Shown: positions 33,827 through 44,851 of the stretch, one piece after another | How the letters are laid out: each line of letters opens with the position of its first letter | Numbering within the stretch: position 1 is the stretch's first letter | Assembly (NCBI GenBank): GCA_902806595.1 | Contig: CADCXC010000006.1 | Coordinates: 306,414-370,413, forward strand | Source: Pyrenopolyporus hunteri | Taxonomy: Eukaryota > Ascomycota > Sordariomycetes > Xylariales > Hypoxylaceae | Reading direction: 5' to 3' | Length of the DNA stretch: 64,000 nucleotides | Program-made: the position numbers and the translations under genes | Notes under the pieces: generated by a model | Database searches by the model: none | Told to the model about the DNA's origin: nothing | The model's input: only the letters and a program-made list of their open reading frames with translations

Positions 33827-35440
33827 ATGCCTTCACCTCAACCAACTTGCGCTGCCAGGGTCGTTGCGAACCCCTTTTTGAAGTGTGGATGGGGGGCAAC
33901 CCTTACTAAAGAGACTAACGAAGTAGTTCGCGGCGTCCGAAAGGAGGCCACCGCCATGTATCAGATGCAAATGTTCAGAAACCGGCCCATAAGCACGACA
34001 AGCATGTACACTGCATTACTATGGGAGGCACGGAGCTTGATTCAGCGGGCCCTTGTATATACGCCAGTAATTGAAGAGGGCGTCGATCTCTTCTGTGATG
34101 ATAAAGAGTCGTATAACGCGGCATTTGCCTCCCTGAGCCGTAAAACATCCGAGGGTTCTGACTTTATCGAGATCAATCCGTTGTTCGTACCCATGCGATC
34201 CCGTGAGTTCACGATCTGGCCCGTTCTCGTCGATGGCGCGTGGGTAACTATCCTCCTGCACATTGAGCCAGTAGCTATTCACACACCGAATCCTAACACG
34301 TACTTCGATCGGCAAGTGAGAGCCTTTGCTATTGTCGACCCGTTCCTAACAAACCGTCGCTCACGGCGGCACCTCGTCATGACGCGATTGACTGAAATCT
34401 TACGAGAGGGATGCATTGAACTACCGGAGCCGGAAAACGTTGAGGTTCGAAGTTTTATCACGGGAAACATCGAAGAAGAATGGGCGACTGGACATGTCGC
34501 ATTCGCCGTCTCTCGAGAGTTCATCCGCCGACTGAAAGTAGCTCTTTACCTTAGAGATTGCAATCGTCCAAACGATCCTGCTTCTATCTGGGCTGAATTC
34601 GCGGAACATCCCGACCTCGACTCGTACCGAGAGTCAATTATGGCTGCCTGCGCGCATCACGCCATCGAGAAGTCCGGATATCTTGTACGTATGGCACTAG
34701 AGGTCCCCAGTATCAAATCAGATCACAAGCCAGATAATTTACATTGCAAGGAAAACTCGGACAACCAGACTAGCTCCGAAGGCCACTCGACGACTGTTAA
34801 AGTTTATATCGATATACCCGAAGACATACGTAAAAATGTGGCCGCTGGTTCAGGAACCGAGCAACAATCGCACCCGAACGACTCAAACCGCAACCCGTCA
34901 GGTTCGGACGGGAACGATGCTCAAGGAAACCCGGCCCCCTCCGGTCAAGAAGATGCCAATGTTAAAGTGGTAGTAAAGGTGGATCTCCCATCCCGTAATG
35001 ATGCTTCCGATGTTTGTGAACCACAATCGCTCCCTGAAAATGTTCAGGGTGCAGAGACGGTAGATGCTAAAGATTCAGGCATTCAAGTACCGGAACTCGA
35101 GGCTAACACTATCAACATTCAAACGGAAAATAAAACGATAGAGTTAGACCCTACAACTTCGGACAATCAGTTGGTAGAACTCAATGCTACCCTTGCGGGC
35201 TTTCAAAAGGGAAATATAATTACGGCATCAGACTCTACAGACACAGACATTGAAATGGCTGACCGACCGTCCGACCATGAGATGGCTTCGCCTAGCGTGG
35301 TACAACATGAAGAATCGACGGACTCTTCATTAAGCGATCCCCCACCAAGTCCTGATGAGGCGCAACCTCAGACTCCAACCCCGGCCAAGCGCCCAGCAGA
35401 AGACGAACCCCAAGACTCGAAGCGTCGAAGACTAGGATAG
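33827..35440 (+). CDS. Unknown protein, globular N-domain plus acidic disordered tail with nuclear signal
   Basis: A single open frame of 537 aa starting CAACATGCC; I do not recognise a named family. Residues 50-290 look globular, with blocks IWPVLVDGAWVTILLHIE, VRAFAIVDPF and EEWATGHVAFAVSREFIRRL. The beta-strand pattern around WVTILLHIE and FAIVDP recalls Ulp1/C48 cysteine-protease folds, but I see no HW dyad and no catalytic Cys block, so a catalytic role is not claimed. Residues 300-500 are low complexity, rich in Ser, Asp, Glu and Asn. The end, PAKRPAEDEPQDSKRRRLG, is a good bipartite nuclear localisation signal. An adaptor or chromatin-associated role would fit but is only inference. 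No intron is needed, and codon use resembles its neighbours. Confidence 0.75.
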   Translation: MPSPQPTCAARVVANPFLKCGWGATLTKETNEVVRGVRKEATAMYQMQMFRNRPISTTSMYTALLWEARSLIQRALVYTPVIEEGVDLFCDDKESYNAAFASLSRKTSEGSDFIEINPLFVPMRSREFTIWPVLVDGAWVTILLHIEPVAIHTPNPNTYFDRQVRAFAIVDPFLTNRRSRRHLVMTRLTEILREGCIELPEPENVEVRSFITGNIEEEWATGHVAFAVSREFIRRLKVALYLRDCNRPNDPASIWAEFAEHPDLDSYRESIMAACAHHAIEKSGYLVRMALEVPSIKSDHKPDNLHCKENSDNQTSSEGHSTTVKVYIDIPEDIRKNVAAGSGTEQQSHPNDSNRNPSGSDGNDAQGNPAPSGQEDANVKVVVKVDLPSRNDASDVCEPQSLPENVQGAETVDAKDSGIQVPELEANTINIQTENKTIELDPTTSDNQLVELNATLAGFQKGNIITASDSTDTDIEMADRPSDHEMASPSVVQHEESTDSSLSDPPPSPDEAQPQTPTPAKRPAEDEPQDSKRRRLG

Positions 35441-35913
35441 TAAGTGAGAGACGGTAAGAGCAATGGGGTTTTCCCCCTTTTCCAGGTATAATTCGTGGTG
35501 AATGTTTCACGGGCTAGCCGCAGCAGTTATGCTATAACGGGAAATGTTCCGAGTAAGTAGATGTTTAAAGATTATGTTTCGATGTTCTACATATGGGAAT
35601 ATCCCAGCTATTAGTAATAGTTAGAAAATATATGAATGTATTCACCCAAGGCCAATTCTTGAATATGGATATTATTGCACCCATTTGAAGTCGAGTGTTG
35701 TGGGTCTAACGTGACTTAGTCTATTATCTTATAAGGGGCGAGAGAACACACATTTAAATACGTTTACGTCGATAGAATGACATGAATAACTGTCATTTAA
35801 TATTTTTACTGTAAGGTATAGAGGAGACTCTTCATTAAGAATACGTGAGACGTCTCTTTGGAGTACCTAGCTGGGTGGTTACCTACCTAGGTAGGTGGTA
35901 GGTATAGGATTCT
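35441..35913. other. Intergenic region between convergent genes, with a 16-bp palindrome
   Basis: 3' flanks of the 537-aa gene (plus) and the AA9 gene (minus). No gene. Holds the best example of the dispersed palindrome (35881-35896). Confidence 0.65.
35881..35896. repeat. 16-bp perfect palindrome ACCTACCTAGGTAGGT
   Basis: Perfectly self-complementary, and the longest member of a motif family whose 8-bp core ACCTAGGT also occurs at 1689, 7815, 17839, 19503, 25994, 32189, 37274 and 43239 (start positions). All are intergenic or intronic. Confidence 0.9.
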
Positions 35914-36724
35914 CTATCGACAAGTAGCAACGACACCGCCAGGAGCGGAATACGTTGTAGGATCAAAGCCATTATAGACATTTGGAATATAAATGTTTTT
36001 GTCCTGCGCATTATAAGCTCCTGGCAATGAAATTGTTGGTGAGCAGTTCCCTCCACTACCCGCGATTTTGAGTTGCATGCATCCTATATAAAACTGAGCG
36101 CCACCAACGGTTTGGGCTGCGTGGAGTGCCAGCATTTCCGATCGAAGCTAGGAGAAGGTCAGCGGCGCCAACATAAACCAGGGCAAAGTAACATACCAGG
36201 TAGTCGCCGCTCTTGAGACGAGTGGGCAGCTTGAAGGTATAGTTCCCACCATTGTTTTGTATCACCTCATTCGCCCAGTGACCATCAACATAGTCACGCT
36301 CGTCAATTTTAAACCAACCTGCTCCAACTCCTGATGTCTTTGCGGCATCATCTACGGGGCCGTACAAGAAGTGAGTAATCGGGCCAGGATGACCTGATGG
36401 ATCCCACCCAACCGTGATCTTGTCGCCTTCTCGCGCAGCAATCGTTTTTACCCCTGACGGTACCTTGTCGCCTCCAACATTGCATACGATGTCGTTGCTC
36501 TTTACGTCCGTCTGCCACATGGTAAGTTGTCTATTAGATCTTCACGCCGATATAGGTAGGATATTGGCCGGAAGGCGGGTAGCACCTACCACTGGGCTGT
36601 TACTTGGGGCACGACGGATCCCAATCTCGTAACCAGGAGAAACTCCGTTAACCCAGAACTGGTGAAGGTTCTGATGAGCAGAGACGGCCGTGAATAGAGA
36701 CACGACGAAAGCTAATTTGAGCAT
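35914..36724 (-). CDS. AA9 lytic polysaccharide monooxygenase
   Basis: Three exons on the minus strand: 36724-36590, 36511-36197 and 36147-35914 (227 aa). The introns of 78 and 49 bp are GT-AG and in phase; the joins read SNSPV-TDVKSND and GDYL-LRSEMLALH. The signal peptide is MLKLAFVVSLFTAVSA, so the mature protein begins with His17, the N-terminal half of the copper histidine brace. The second copper ligand is His86 (SGHPGPITHF). The axial Tyr170 and its partners His159 and Gln168 sit in LALHAAQ and GAQFYIGC. The C-terminus carries SPTISLPGAY and NIYIPNVYNGFDP, both typical of AA9. There is no cellulose-binding module and no GPI signal, so it is a single-domain secreted enzyme for oxidative cleavage of cellulose or related glucans. 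Regioselectivity cannot be read. The ATG is placed by the signal peptide; an upstream in-frame extension lacks support. Confidence 0.95.
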
Positions 36725-37768
36725 TTTGGTGAAACGAAGTGAAGTAAGAGTTTCCAAGAAAAAAAAAAACAAAAAAAAAGTGTTCTTTAATCGAGCCACA
36801 CTTACGAACGACTGCTGATGAAGTACGCGCTCAACTGGGGTATCCTATAAAATACACTCACTAGGTACGCATGGCATACAGATTCTTATATAGAAGTCTC
36901 CTGCTGCCTGTCAGAGTGTAAACGTAGACGCAAGTTTGTCCTTTTAGGCTCAATCTGTATGGGCGGGAAGAAACGTTGCATTGGGACGGTGACCCTTGTC
37001 TGGAGTTGTATTCCTAGAGTAATTGGGTATAGAGTCTGATCCAGTTGAATCGGATTGATGGAACAACTTGACGTTCAAACCAACTATGACTTCCTCGGTA
37101 ACCAAAGCCCGGTATCCGGATTTCAGATAACTCGCGGGAAAATGGATTTATTTGCGTCTGACGGGAACATAAGCTAACAACTACTTGTAGTAGAGTTACC
37201 GTTACCGTGGATCGAATCTAGCTGCGATATAATAATGTCATAGGTTATTAGTTTCGAAACCACAAAACAGTATACCTAGGTATTTGTACCTACCTACAAA
37301 ATTTAACATCACGAAGCACAGTCCCGTTTTAAAAAGGACCTCTCGAAATGAAGTACTCAAGTGCACTGTACAATAAGAAAAAACCTGATAGTGTCGGTAT
37401 TTATTAATTCCAAGGCCAGCAGGAACTAGCAACACCGAACCATACACTCTCGGCGCGATATTAAACAAGAACGGAACATAGAATAAAATAATATGGTAAC
37501 AAATTATTTCAGACGGAAAAGATTTTCCAATATTACCGATGAGTTGACTATACCCATCGAGTACGTAGAAGGTTTTGTGGGAATTGAGGTAAACTGACTG
37601 CTAATTTGCTTGCCCACATAACTACGTCTTAATGACGTTAATTAAAAGTCATTCTCAAGAAGAGGCTATAAAAGCATGCTCCATACCTCTTAAGGCGAGA
37701 ATCGTACTGCTAACACGTAGACTACCTACCTATATCGCAATTACCTTTATGTGCGGGAGTTGGAAATA
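36725..37768. other. Divergent intergenic region upstream of the AA9 gene
   Basis: Upstream region shared by the AA9 gene (minus) and the small three-exon gene (plus). No gene is supported; the open frame at 37238-37468 (minus) has no motif. It contains an A-rich tract just before the AA9 start and the palindrome ACCTAGGT at 37274-37281. Confidence 0.6.
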
Positions 37769-38284
37769 ATGGATAATCTTGAGGCCCTAAAAGCAGCAGC
37801 CGGCGAGCGTCACGCCCGCGATAAAGGTACCTATAATTGCCTACCAACTTTGAATGTCCCGATGATTAACTCGCTTTGTTAACTTGAAATTAGCGAACAA
37901 TCCTCGGCTTCCGGGTTCCGCCGTCCCAACCGGTTCGGCGGCCCAGAAGACAGATTCTGCTTTAGGGCACTACACTGCTGCAATAGCGACTAACCAAGTT
38001 ATTTAACGGTACCTTGTCTTTTGCCGTCTATGTAACTGACTGGTATTTAGGATATCAACCCACCTAATCCCCAGCGAGTGAATAGGACGTACCAGGGCCA
38101 GTCAATACCATTAGACTCGGAGCCCTCATTAGCGTCGAACATTGAAAAGGAGGCCGAGACGGCTAATAATCCTGCGGCAGCGGACCATTTCGCCAAGGCG
38201 GCAACGAACCTTCAGGCAGCGTTTGAGCAAGATAAAGAATGGCTAGCGAAACACCCTGAGATGGATCAGGGAAGAAGGGCTTGA
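37769..38284 (+). CDS. Small protein of unknown function
   Basis: Three exons, 37769-37826, 37894-37997 and 38051-38284, giving 131 aa. Both introns are GT-AG and keep frame (donors GTACCT and GTTATT, acceptors ATTAG and TTTAG). The product starts MDNLEALKAAAGERHARDK, passes through a Pro/Gly/Ser-rich link and ends in a soluble helical region (SLASNIEKEAETANN, AADHFAKAATNLQAAFEQD, KEWLAKHPEMDQGRRA). No signal peptide, membrane segment or metal motif is visible. The Ala/Glu/Lys-rich helices look like a small, mostly disordered or coiled-coil protein. I do not recognise the family. The weak second donor is the least certain point; the three-phase agreement supports the model. Confidence 0.6.
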
Positions 38285-38658
38285 TAGAGAATCAACAATA
38301 TTCAAAAAAATTGGACTGAAATAACCAAGCGTAGTATAAAACGGGTATTTTCGCTCCAGTTCGAATTCAACAGGAAGGTTATGTAGTACCTACTGTCAAA
38401 GCATACGAGACACAGATAAATTCACTAGACTTTTCATCGATGTGTGTACACCTCATAGATATCGCTTCGTTATTAGACGTCATACTTGCCTGCTATATAT
38501 ATGACGCCGTACCCTAGAAATATTAACGATCTTTCGATATGAGAGCGGTGGTGACCCGACTATTTTTAAGTGGTGGGGTTATTTTATATTATAGCTGCTC
38601 ATATCCTCTAAACTATGTTTAGTGAGGGTAACTAAAACTAGTCGGTTGACGTCTTAAT
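38285..38658. other. Intergenic region between convergent genes
   Basis: 3' flanks of the small three-exon gene (plus) and the F-box-like gene (minus). Nothing else seen. Confidence 0.6.
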
Positions 38659-40144
38659 TCAGTAGAATCCCAAGGACGGTGCCTCGCAGCTATCGCCGCA
38701 CCACCCCAGCTTTCGTCCCCAACTATCCCGCCTGAAAGCACGCCTGTCCACGAAGACATTCTCCGATGCGGCCACCATCTGATCCGTCGTCGGCATCGCA
38801 TAGTGCGAGTACCAGTCGTGCTTATTCCGGTCCCAGAAGACGAAACCCCATTTCGTCATACATCTCTCGCACTTGAATTGTCTGCCAAAGCCGACCTCGA
38901 CGATTTGTTTCTCGACGTATGGGACAAGTAATGTGACAAGCCAGGCATCGAGCGGTCCTGAGTCATCCTCTTTAAACTTTGATAAGTGGTCGATATTTAG
39001 GCTTACGCCACCGTTGGTATTCGTCTTGAGCCAGGGTAAATCGTTCTCCGAAAACAGAACGTTATGTCGGTAGTGGCTAAAGTTTGAGAGGCGGTTCTCA
39101 ACGTCCATCAAGGATTGCCTGATAGTCCCTCTATCTTCGTGGTTCCTGACACCCTCCAACCCTTCGTAGACTACAAATTTGCCTATAGCGATATCAGAAG
39201 GGTTGAATCGGCGCCCAGTCTGAAGGCTTCTAGCCTCAGACTCGACGACTGGAGTACCGTTAGCCAGGTGTTCAGGTTAGTATTTATGGGTTTCCTACTA
39301 CGTACCGAGTTGGAGGTGGTCGTGAAGCATTCTTTGAATGCAGCGAATTTGCTGGTGTTCCCAGGGTGCGAAACGAAGCCAGAATCCTTTCCAGGCTTGG
39401 TAGAGTACGCCGCCCTCTTCATTGGGGCCTGGTTGTTCAATCTCTTGGGGGAAGAGATTACAAGCGAGCTGCCAAATGTAGAAAGACCTGATGAACCTCT
39501 GCTTTTCCTTGGCCGATATGTGCATTGCGCAGTCAGGAGGTGCTGCACCGCTATTGTGCCACTGTTTTGTGGATCTAGGAGCCTCGTTGAAAGCCGCGTT
39601 GGCCAAGGTCGATCCATAATAGCAGACTGCGGAGTGGAAGGATAAGAGCTTGTCGGCCTCTGTGAGGGTGACCTGCAACTTTTCCGGGTGGAATGTCGAA
39701 TTGTTGTAATCGAACAATAATCTCGTGAGTTCTGTAACCCGCTGGGCGGCACTCTCGTCAGGCTCGGATGTCGTGGCAAGCCTCTAACCTGTCACTTCCG
39801 TTGCCCATCGAGATAGTGTAAGCGGGAGCAAGTCCATGCCGATTTCATCAATGACCTTCATCTCTGCGACTCGGGACTCGGTGTGCTTGACAACGTCGTA
39901 CATGACCGGCCCAGTCAAAGCCAGATTAATTATACTTTTGACGTCAAGGAAATGGATGATATTGTCCTTGAGTTCGTTGGGGCAGCGTTCGAGACGGCAG
40001 GGCTTATTGTCCTTCCTAGATATTAATGCAGGTTAGCGAAATTCCAGGTGGCCAGTTGGACGGTCTGAGGGTAAGTCTTGAATGTTGAACGTACGTGGTC
40101 TCTGACACTAGGACGAGTTGAACCTCCTTGTCATGGGAAGACAT
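38659..40144 (-). CDS. F-box-like fungal protein
   Basis: Four exons on the minus strand: 40144-40095, 40015-39796, 39741-39306 and 39248-38659 (431 aa). Introns 1 and 3 are clear; intron 3 has a TACTAAC branch point. The 54-bp intron 2 (39795-39742) uses a weak donor, GTGACA, but keeps phase and removes an in-frame TAG (39786-39784). A decayed paralogue at 41.6-42.5 kb has TAG at the same place, which favours an intron over a mutation. The N-terminal block LERCPNELKDNIIHFLDVKS, then IINLALTGPVMYDVV, resembles an F-box (substrate adaptor of SCF ubiquitin ligases). The rest is a fungus-specific region with CERCMTKWGFVFWD near the C-terminus. Such large F-box-like families are common in Sordariomycetes; the target is unknown. 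If intron 2 is wrong, the gene is a pseudogene with one stop. Confidence 0.7.
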
Positions 40145-41624
40145 CGTATCGATGACTCCAGCGGATTAACGCGTCAATGCTATTCAATGTGAGAAATGTA
40201 TACCGGTATAGCGGAGGGTTTCTTTATCAAGAGATACCTTTTTTCGAAAGAGAGGTGTGTAAGATACGTCAATGGGATGGTTTATCGAGGAATATGAAGA
40301 TCTGCTGAACAGGTGCGATCGTGTCCTTAGACGAAACAGGCGTGCGAAGACGAGCACCTACGATTTGTCCAGAGAACAGGAATGGTGGGGTTGATAAGGG
40401 ACTTGGGCCGTTGGACTGTTATGAGTTGGTCCTTGAAGAGGTTGGTAATTGTTACTCTTGTAGTACGAAGGAGATAGGTGTTTGAATTTTCCCTCGGACG
40501 GTTGATGTAAGAGGGAAGTGAAGGAGGAAAGATGAGAAAAGCACGCTCTCTAAGTAATTGTCCGGTGAGGGCACAATCAGTGAACTGGTACTGAAAATAT
40601 TTTTCATCCTACTTGACGCTCGGTCCCTTTCTTTTTCGACTGCTTGCCAGTACGTCGCTTAGACTTGAGGTTGTTAGCTTTGGTGGATAGGTACGTACAT
40701 ATTAATCTTTATTTATATGCCTTTTAATTAGGTATATATGATGAGGCTATTCGGGATTATTGAACCATTCGTGAGTTTACAGTAACCCCATTTCCTCCTC
40801 AATTGGCCCGTGCCTACGCGCTATCCATCTTCGTAGCGCGCTTCACATCCGTCAGCTATTGCCCACCGATAGAAGTTTCTGCCAACCAAACAGAAACCTG
40901 GGCTGATTAAAAGAAGTAGTAATAGGAGGCCCATTTATTACAGAAGAGACTATCAAGAGTTCCTCTCCTGCCGGGCTTGGTGCCTTGCGACAGAAGCCCC
41001 CTAAAACCCCTGACGGCGGGCGTATTGAACTAGCCCATAGTGGACGCCCACTAAATCATAGCGGATATAATACCATATTACCACCTATTTAATTAGAGCT
41101 TAGCACCTAGCGAACGCCGCGCTTAGCAGTACTACGCGCCAACCAACCCGAGTCTTGACAGGGACAAAACCCTTATTAGGTAGGTACCTAACGTCTTCCA
41201 CACTTCGCGCCCGGAGCGGAAAAATCGACTTCATAGCCGTTCTTGTCTGGCAGTTTCCAGCCGTTTTCGGTGGTCTCCATCGATCATGTGGTACCCAGGT
41301 TTTAGCTGTGTCTCCGTGATTACGACGGGAATCATAGATATGATAATGCGGTGAATTTCACGAGAGAGGAAGGAGGAATTCCTGATTTCAAGTGATGGTA
41401 TGAGGAGTAGCCATCCATATAGGCATATAGGTACCGGGAGATCAGAGAAAAGTATATCCGCATTATGATAGATAAACAAGTCTATTGGATATCTCGCGAG
41501 TCGTACTGGGCCATTGCTCTTGTCTATCAAAGTTCGCTCGTAATCGGATTCATTGGAAAGCGACCTTCCCATATATGCGCGTACTGCCTGTGCTCCTATC
41601 TCTGAGCCTCGCCAGCCCTTTCAC
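40145..41624. other. Intergenic region between the two F-box-like copies
   Basis: Upstream region of the intact copy and downstream flank of the decayed one. A minus-strand open frame at 41231-41572 (113 aa) carries no motif and is not called a gene. Confidence 0.5.
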
Positions 41625-42535
41625 CACTGTCCCCATACATTCTCGTCGCATGCTCCTAATTTTCAGTCCCATATACCTTCTCCATATCCGCGTCTATCGA
41701 CCCAGATATTGGAGGACGCCTCTATCATTTGTTGGGTGGTTGCGAGACAGCCCCTCGTGAACCAATCTAGCTTGTTCCTGTCTCAGAAACAAAGCCCCAT
41801 CGTGTCATACATGTCTCGCATGGGAATACGAATTGAATGTTCCAATTGTTCTCTACAAAAAACTGGATCAGCGTCGTAAGCTAGGCATCTGACGGACCAG
41901 AGTCGTCGAGCCTGAATGCCGATAGAAGATGCTCAATATTCAGACTGATGTTGCCGCTACCGGAGACTTGCTCATCAGGTCCTGGCTGTCGTATCCGTCG
42001 CGGGAAGAGGTTGCTGGCAATTTGGAAATATAAAGGACCTTGATGAATCTCTTTTCCTCCACTTCTGTGATACTATTCACGTAGTCCGGGACCGCTTTGC
42101 GCCATGGTTTGATAGATCTAGGACCGACTCTCAAGGCAGTATTCGCCAATTTGGGTGCCTAATGGCAGATGATTGAATGGAACGAGAAAATCTTGCAAGC
42201 CTCCTTCAACTTGACTTTTACCTTTGTATGATTGCTATGAAGGAGGTAGGCGACTCCAATAATGCCCTGAGCGGCGCACTCATCCGACTCATTATCGATG
42301 GCAAGCCTCTAGCCTACTGTACATCGAGCTTTCCCTAGCGGAAGCAGGTTCATGCTGATCTCATCGATCACATTCTGTGGCGATCTGGGTCTCTCTAGCT
42401 ATGATTACATCGTACATGACAGGCCCAGACAGGGCTAGGTTGATGATGTTTCCGGGAGGGCAGCAACTGATTATGTGGCTTTTCGTTTCGCTGGGTAGAT
42501 TCTTGAGGTAACTGTATGGTCTTTCACCGATTGGC
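41625..42535 (-). pseudogene. Decayed paralogue of the F-box-like gene
   Basis: Reading the minus strand, blocks match the intact neighbour in order: LKNLPSETKSHIIS and IINLALSGPVMYDVI (F-box), ANTALRVGPRSIKPW and KRFIKVLYISKLPA (middle), SLNIEHLLSAFRLDDSGPSD, CMTRWGFV, and IWVDRRGYGE (C-terminus). They lie in different frames, separated by stops and frameshifts, and roughly 150-200 codons between the middle and C-terminal blocks are missing. The copy has the same TAG-AGGCTTGCC context that lies inside the proposed intron 2 of the intact gene. Same orientation and a spacing of about 1.5 kb indicate an old tandem duplication. No RIP-like AT conversion is seen, so decay was by ordinary mutation and deletion. 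Confidence 0.8.
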
Positions 42536-44105
42536 CTCCCTGGATTCGATGGGGTGTGGCGATGTTACCACGAAACGCGACGTTACGCGTAACGCCGAGT
42601 ATGGAGCTTTATATTTGGCTAGGCAAGAGAAGCCTTATATATGCCGTAAGGCAGAACTACCTGACGGTGATGGTAAGCAGACCGGGCCAATGGCTGATGA
42701 ACAAGCGGTATAACTATGTAGGTTTCTTGTGTGTAATCTTTGAAGCGAAGCAAAATATACACCCCTCACAGTGCCTCGCACTCGCACTTCCTTTTGGCTG
42801 TGCCACCCTCCATCGAAAGTATCAACGACTTTTGGCGGTTACCAGCCATCAAATTGATTTAGGAACTTTTGCTCACTGGTCATAGGAGTTCCAGGGTTAC
42901 GTGTATAAGAGAAAAAACATAACGAGTAAAAATGCAAAGGCCGAAACTAAACTAGCTGGTTCTGCCCTCTACTTATTTTATAATTTATCAGACCACGGGC
43001 CCTTTTTCTCTTATTCGAATTCGAACTGTCATTGCCCCCGTTCCTGTGAGTAGAACTGATGGGTGTTTTCGAGATAATGGTCCAGATTAGGAAGGCGGGG
43101 CACGTATTCTCGCCATTTAAGAGGCTACCCATGGTCAATTTCTTAAGATCAGTAGCTCTAAGACGTCTAATTGGCTGATAGATTTTGAATATGTCTAGAG
43201 AATCGCACCAGCAAGTCTGATTTTATCACTCACTTAGTACCTAGGTAGGTATATATATAGCGATTTCCTTGACTGACATTCCCGGGTTTGCTACCCCAGG
43301 TGGCAAGTAATTAAGCAGCCTTTAAGAGGCATCGTACTGTTTGCTTGATTTTCTGTTTGACACCCACCCAAGCGACCTCTTGTTCCTGCTGAGCTAATTT
43401 TCGATCACACGGTATCGATGTTTCATTCACCAAAACTATACGAGATCATACCGATTAGAGGAACTTCGTGACATGCTTCGGCCTATTCTTTGCCCTAAGG
43501 GGTATCTTGTAATACCAATTGCGCAATAGTCGTTCCGTACCTAATACATACGGCCAACCACCGAGGCATAGACACCTGGCACGGGGTTTTGTATATGCGA
43601 GCCGGCGGCGAAGCCGCCTGGCGTCTCAGTGCCGGTTGTCCAGCAGGGCTAGGCTACCGCGCCGAACCGTGACAGCATCAGTATCCACTACGTATTGTCT
43701 TTTTCAGGGCAAGCCCACCAAACATATTTAAGCGGACTTAAGGATTGAGGTTCTCCTGCGTTCACCTATGTTGTTCATCATTGCTTCCCGTAGGATTATT
43801 AGTCGGTAGATGGTTAGGTACGATATATTGGCGGAAATGTTCTAATAAGATCGCTTGGCACATTCACACCCGCAGCTAGGAACCCGAGGTCGATAGGATC
43901 TGAGTAAGTTCTATTAATGGTTGTTCGGAGCCAAGCCCCTGGAAGCCGTAGATGCGGCTGTCGGGGCCCTGATAACAACGCTGGCCGCATCGGTAAATAA
44001 AAGCTGTATATTCGCGATAATAGTACAAGATCTACAAGTGACAGTTTCCAAGACTTCGTTTAGCTACCCTAGTTTAAATGCTCGAAACCGCTAAACCGCT
44101 AAAAC
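42536..44105. other. Intergenic region bordering the large AT-rich block
   Basis: No supported gene. Contains the palindrome ACCTAGGT (43239-43246) and a short perfect GC hairpin, GGCGGC-GAA-GCCGCC, at 43604-43618. Base composition is normal until about 44105, where it drops sharply to AT. Confidence 0.55.
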
Positions 44106-44851
44106 TCATGGTTCTATAATTTGATTACATAATTTATATAAAATATATACTACGTTTTTATTATATAGTTAACGTTAATTGTTATTATAATAATTAATGA
44201 ATTTTAACGTTATTTATTATTATAATTATAATATATTTTAACGTTATTTTTTATTATAATTATAATAAATTTAAAAATTATTTTATTATAATTTTAAATA
44301 TTAAAATATAATTTAAATTAATAATTTAATTAATTTATTTACGAAATTATTTTATAATATTATTATTAAATTTTAACGTTTAAATTATTTAATTTAATTT
44401 ATTATAATAAATAATTATATTTTAAAATTTTTAATTATTTTAAATATAATATTCGAAATATATTATTATTAAATAATTTATTTATCGTCGATATATATCG
44501 ATAATAAAATAAAAATTATTTTAAATATATTAATTAATTTAATATATTTAAATACATTTATTAAATATAATTAAAATAATAATTTATTAAATCGATATTA
44601 AATTTAATACGTATTAAATCGATGTAAATATTTATTTTTATTATTATTATAATGGTATTTTATATAAACGTTATAAAAATAATTAAATATAATAATATAA
44701 TATCGAAAAAAACTTTATTTTATTTTATAATTTATATAAATATATTTCGAAAATAAAATAATATTAATTATTATAATATAAACGATTAAAATTTATTAAA
44801 AATTAATTTAATTAAAATAATTTAATTAAAATTTACTTTTATAATTATTAA

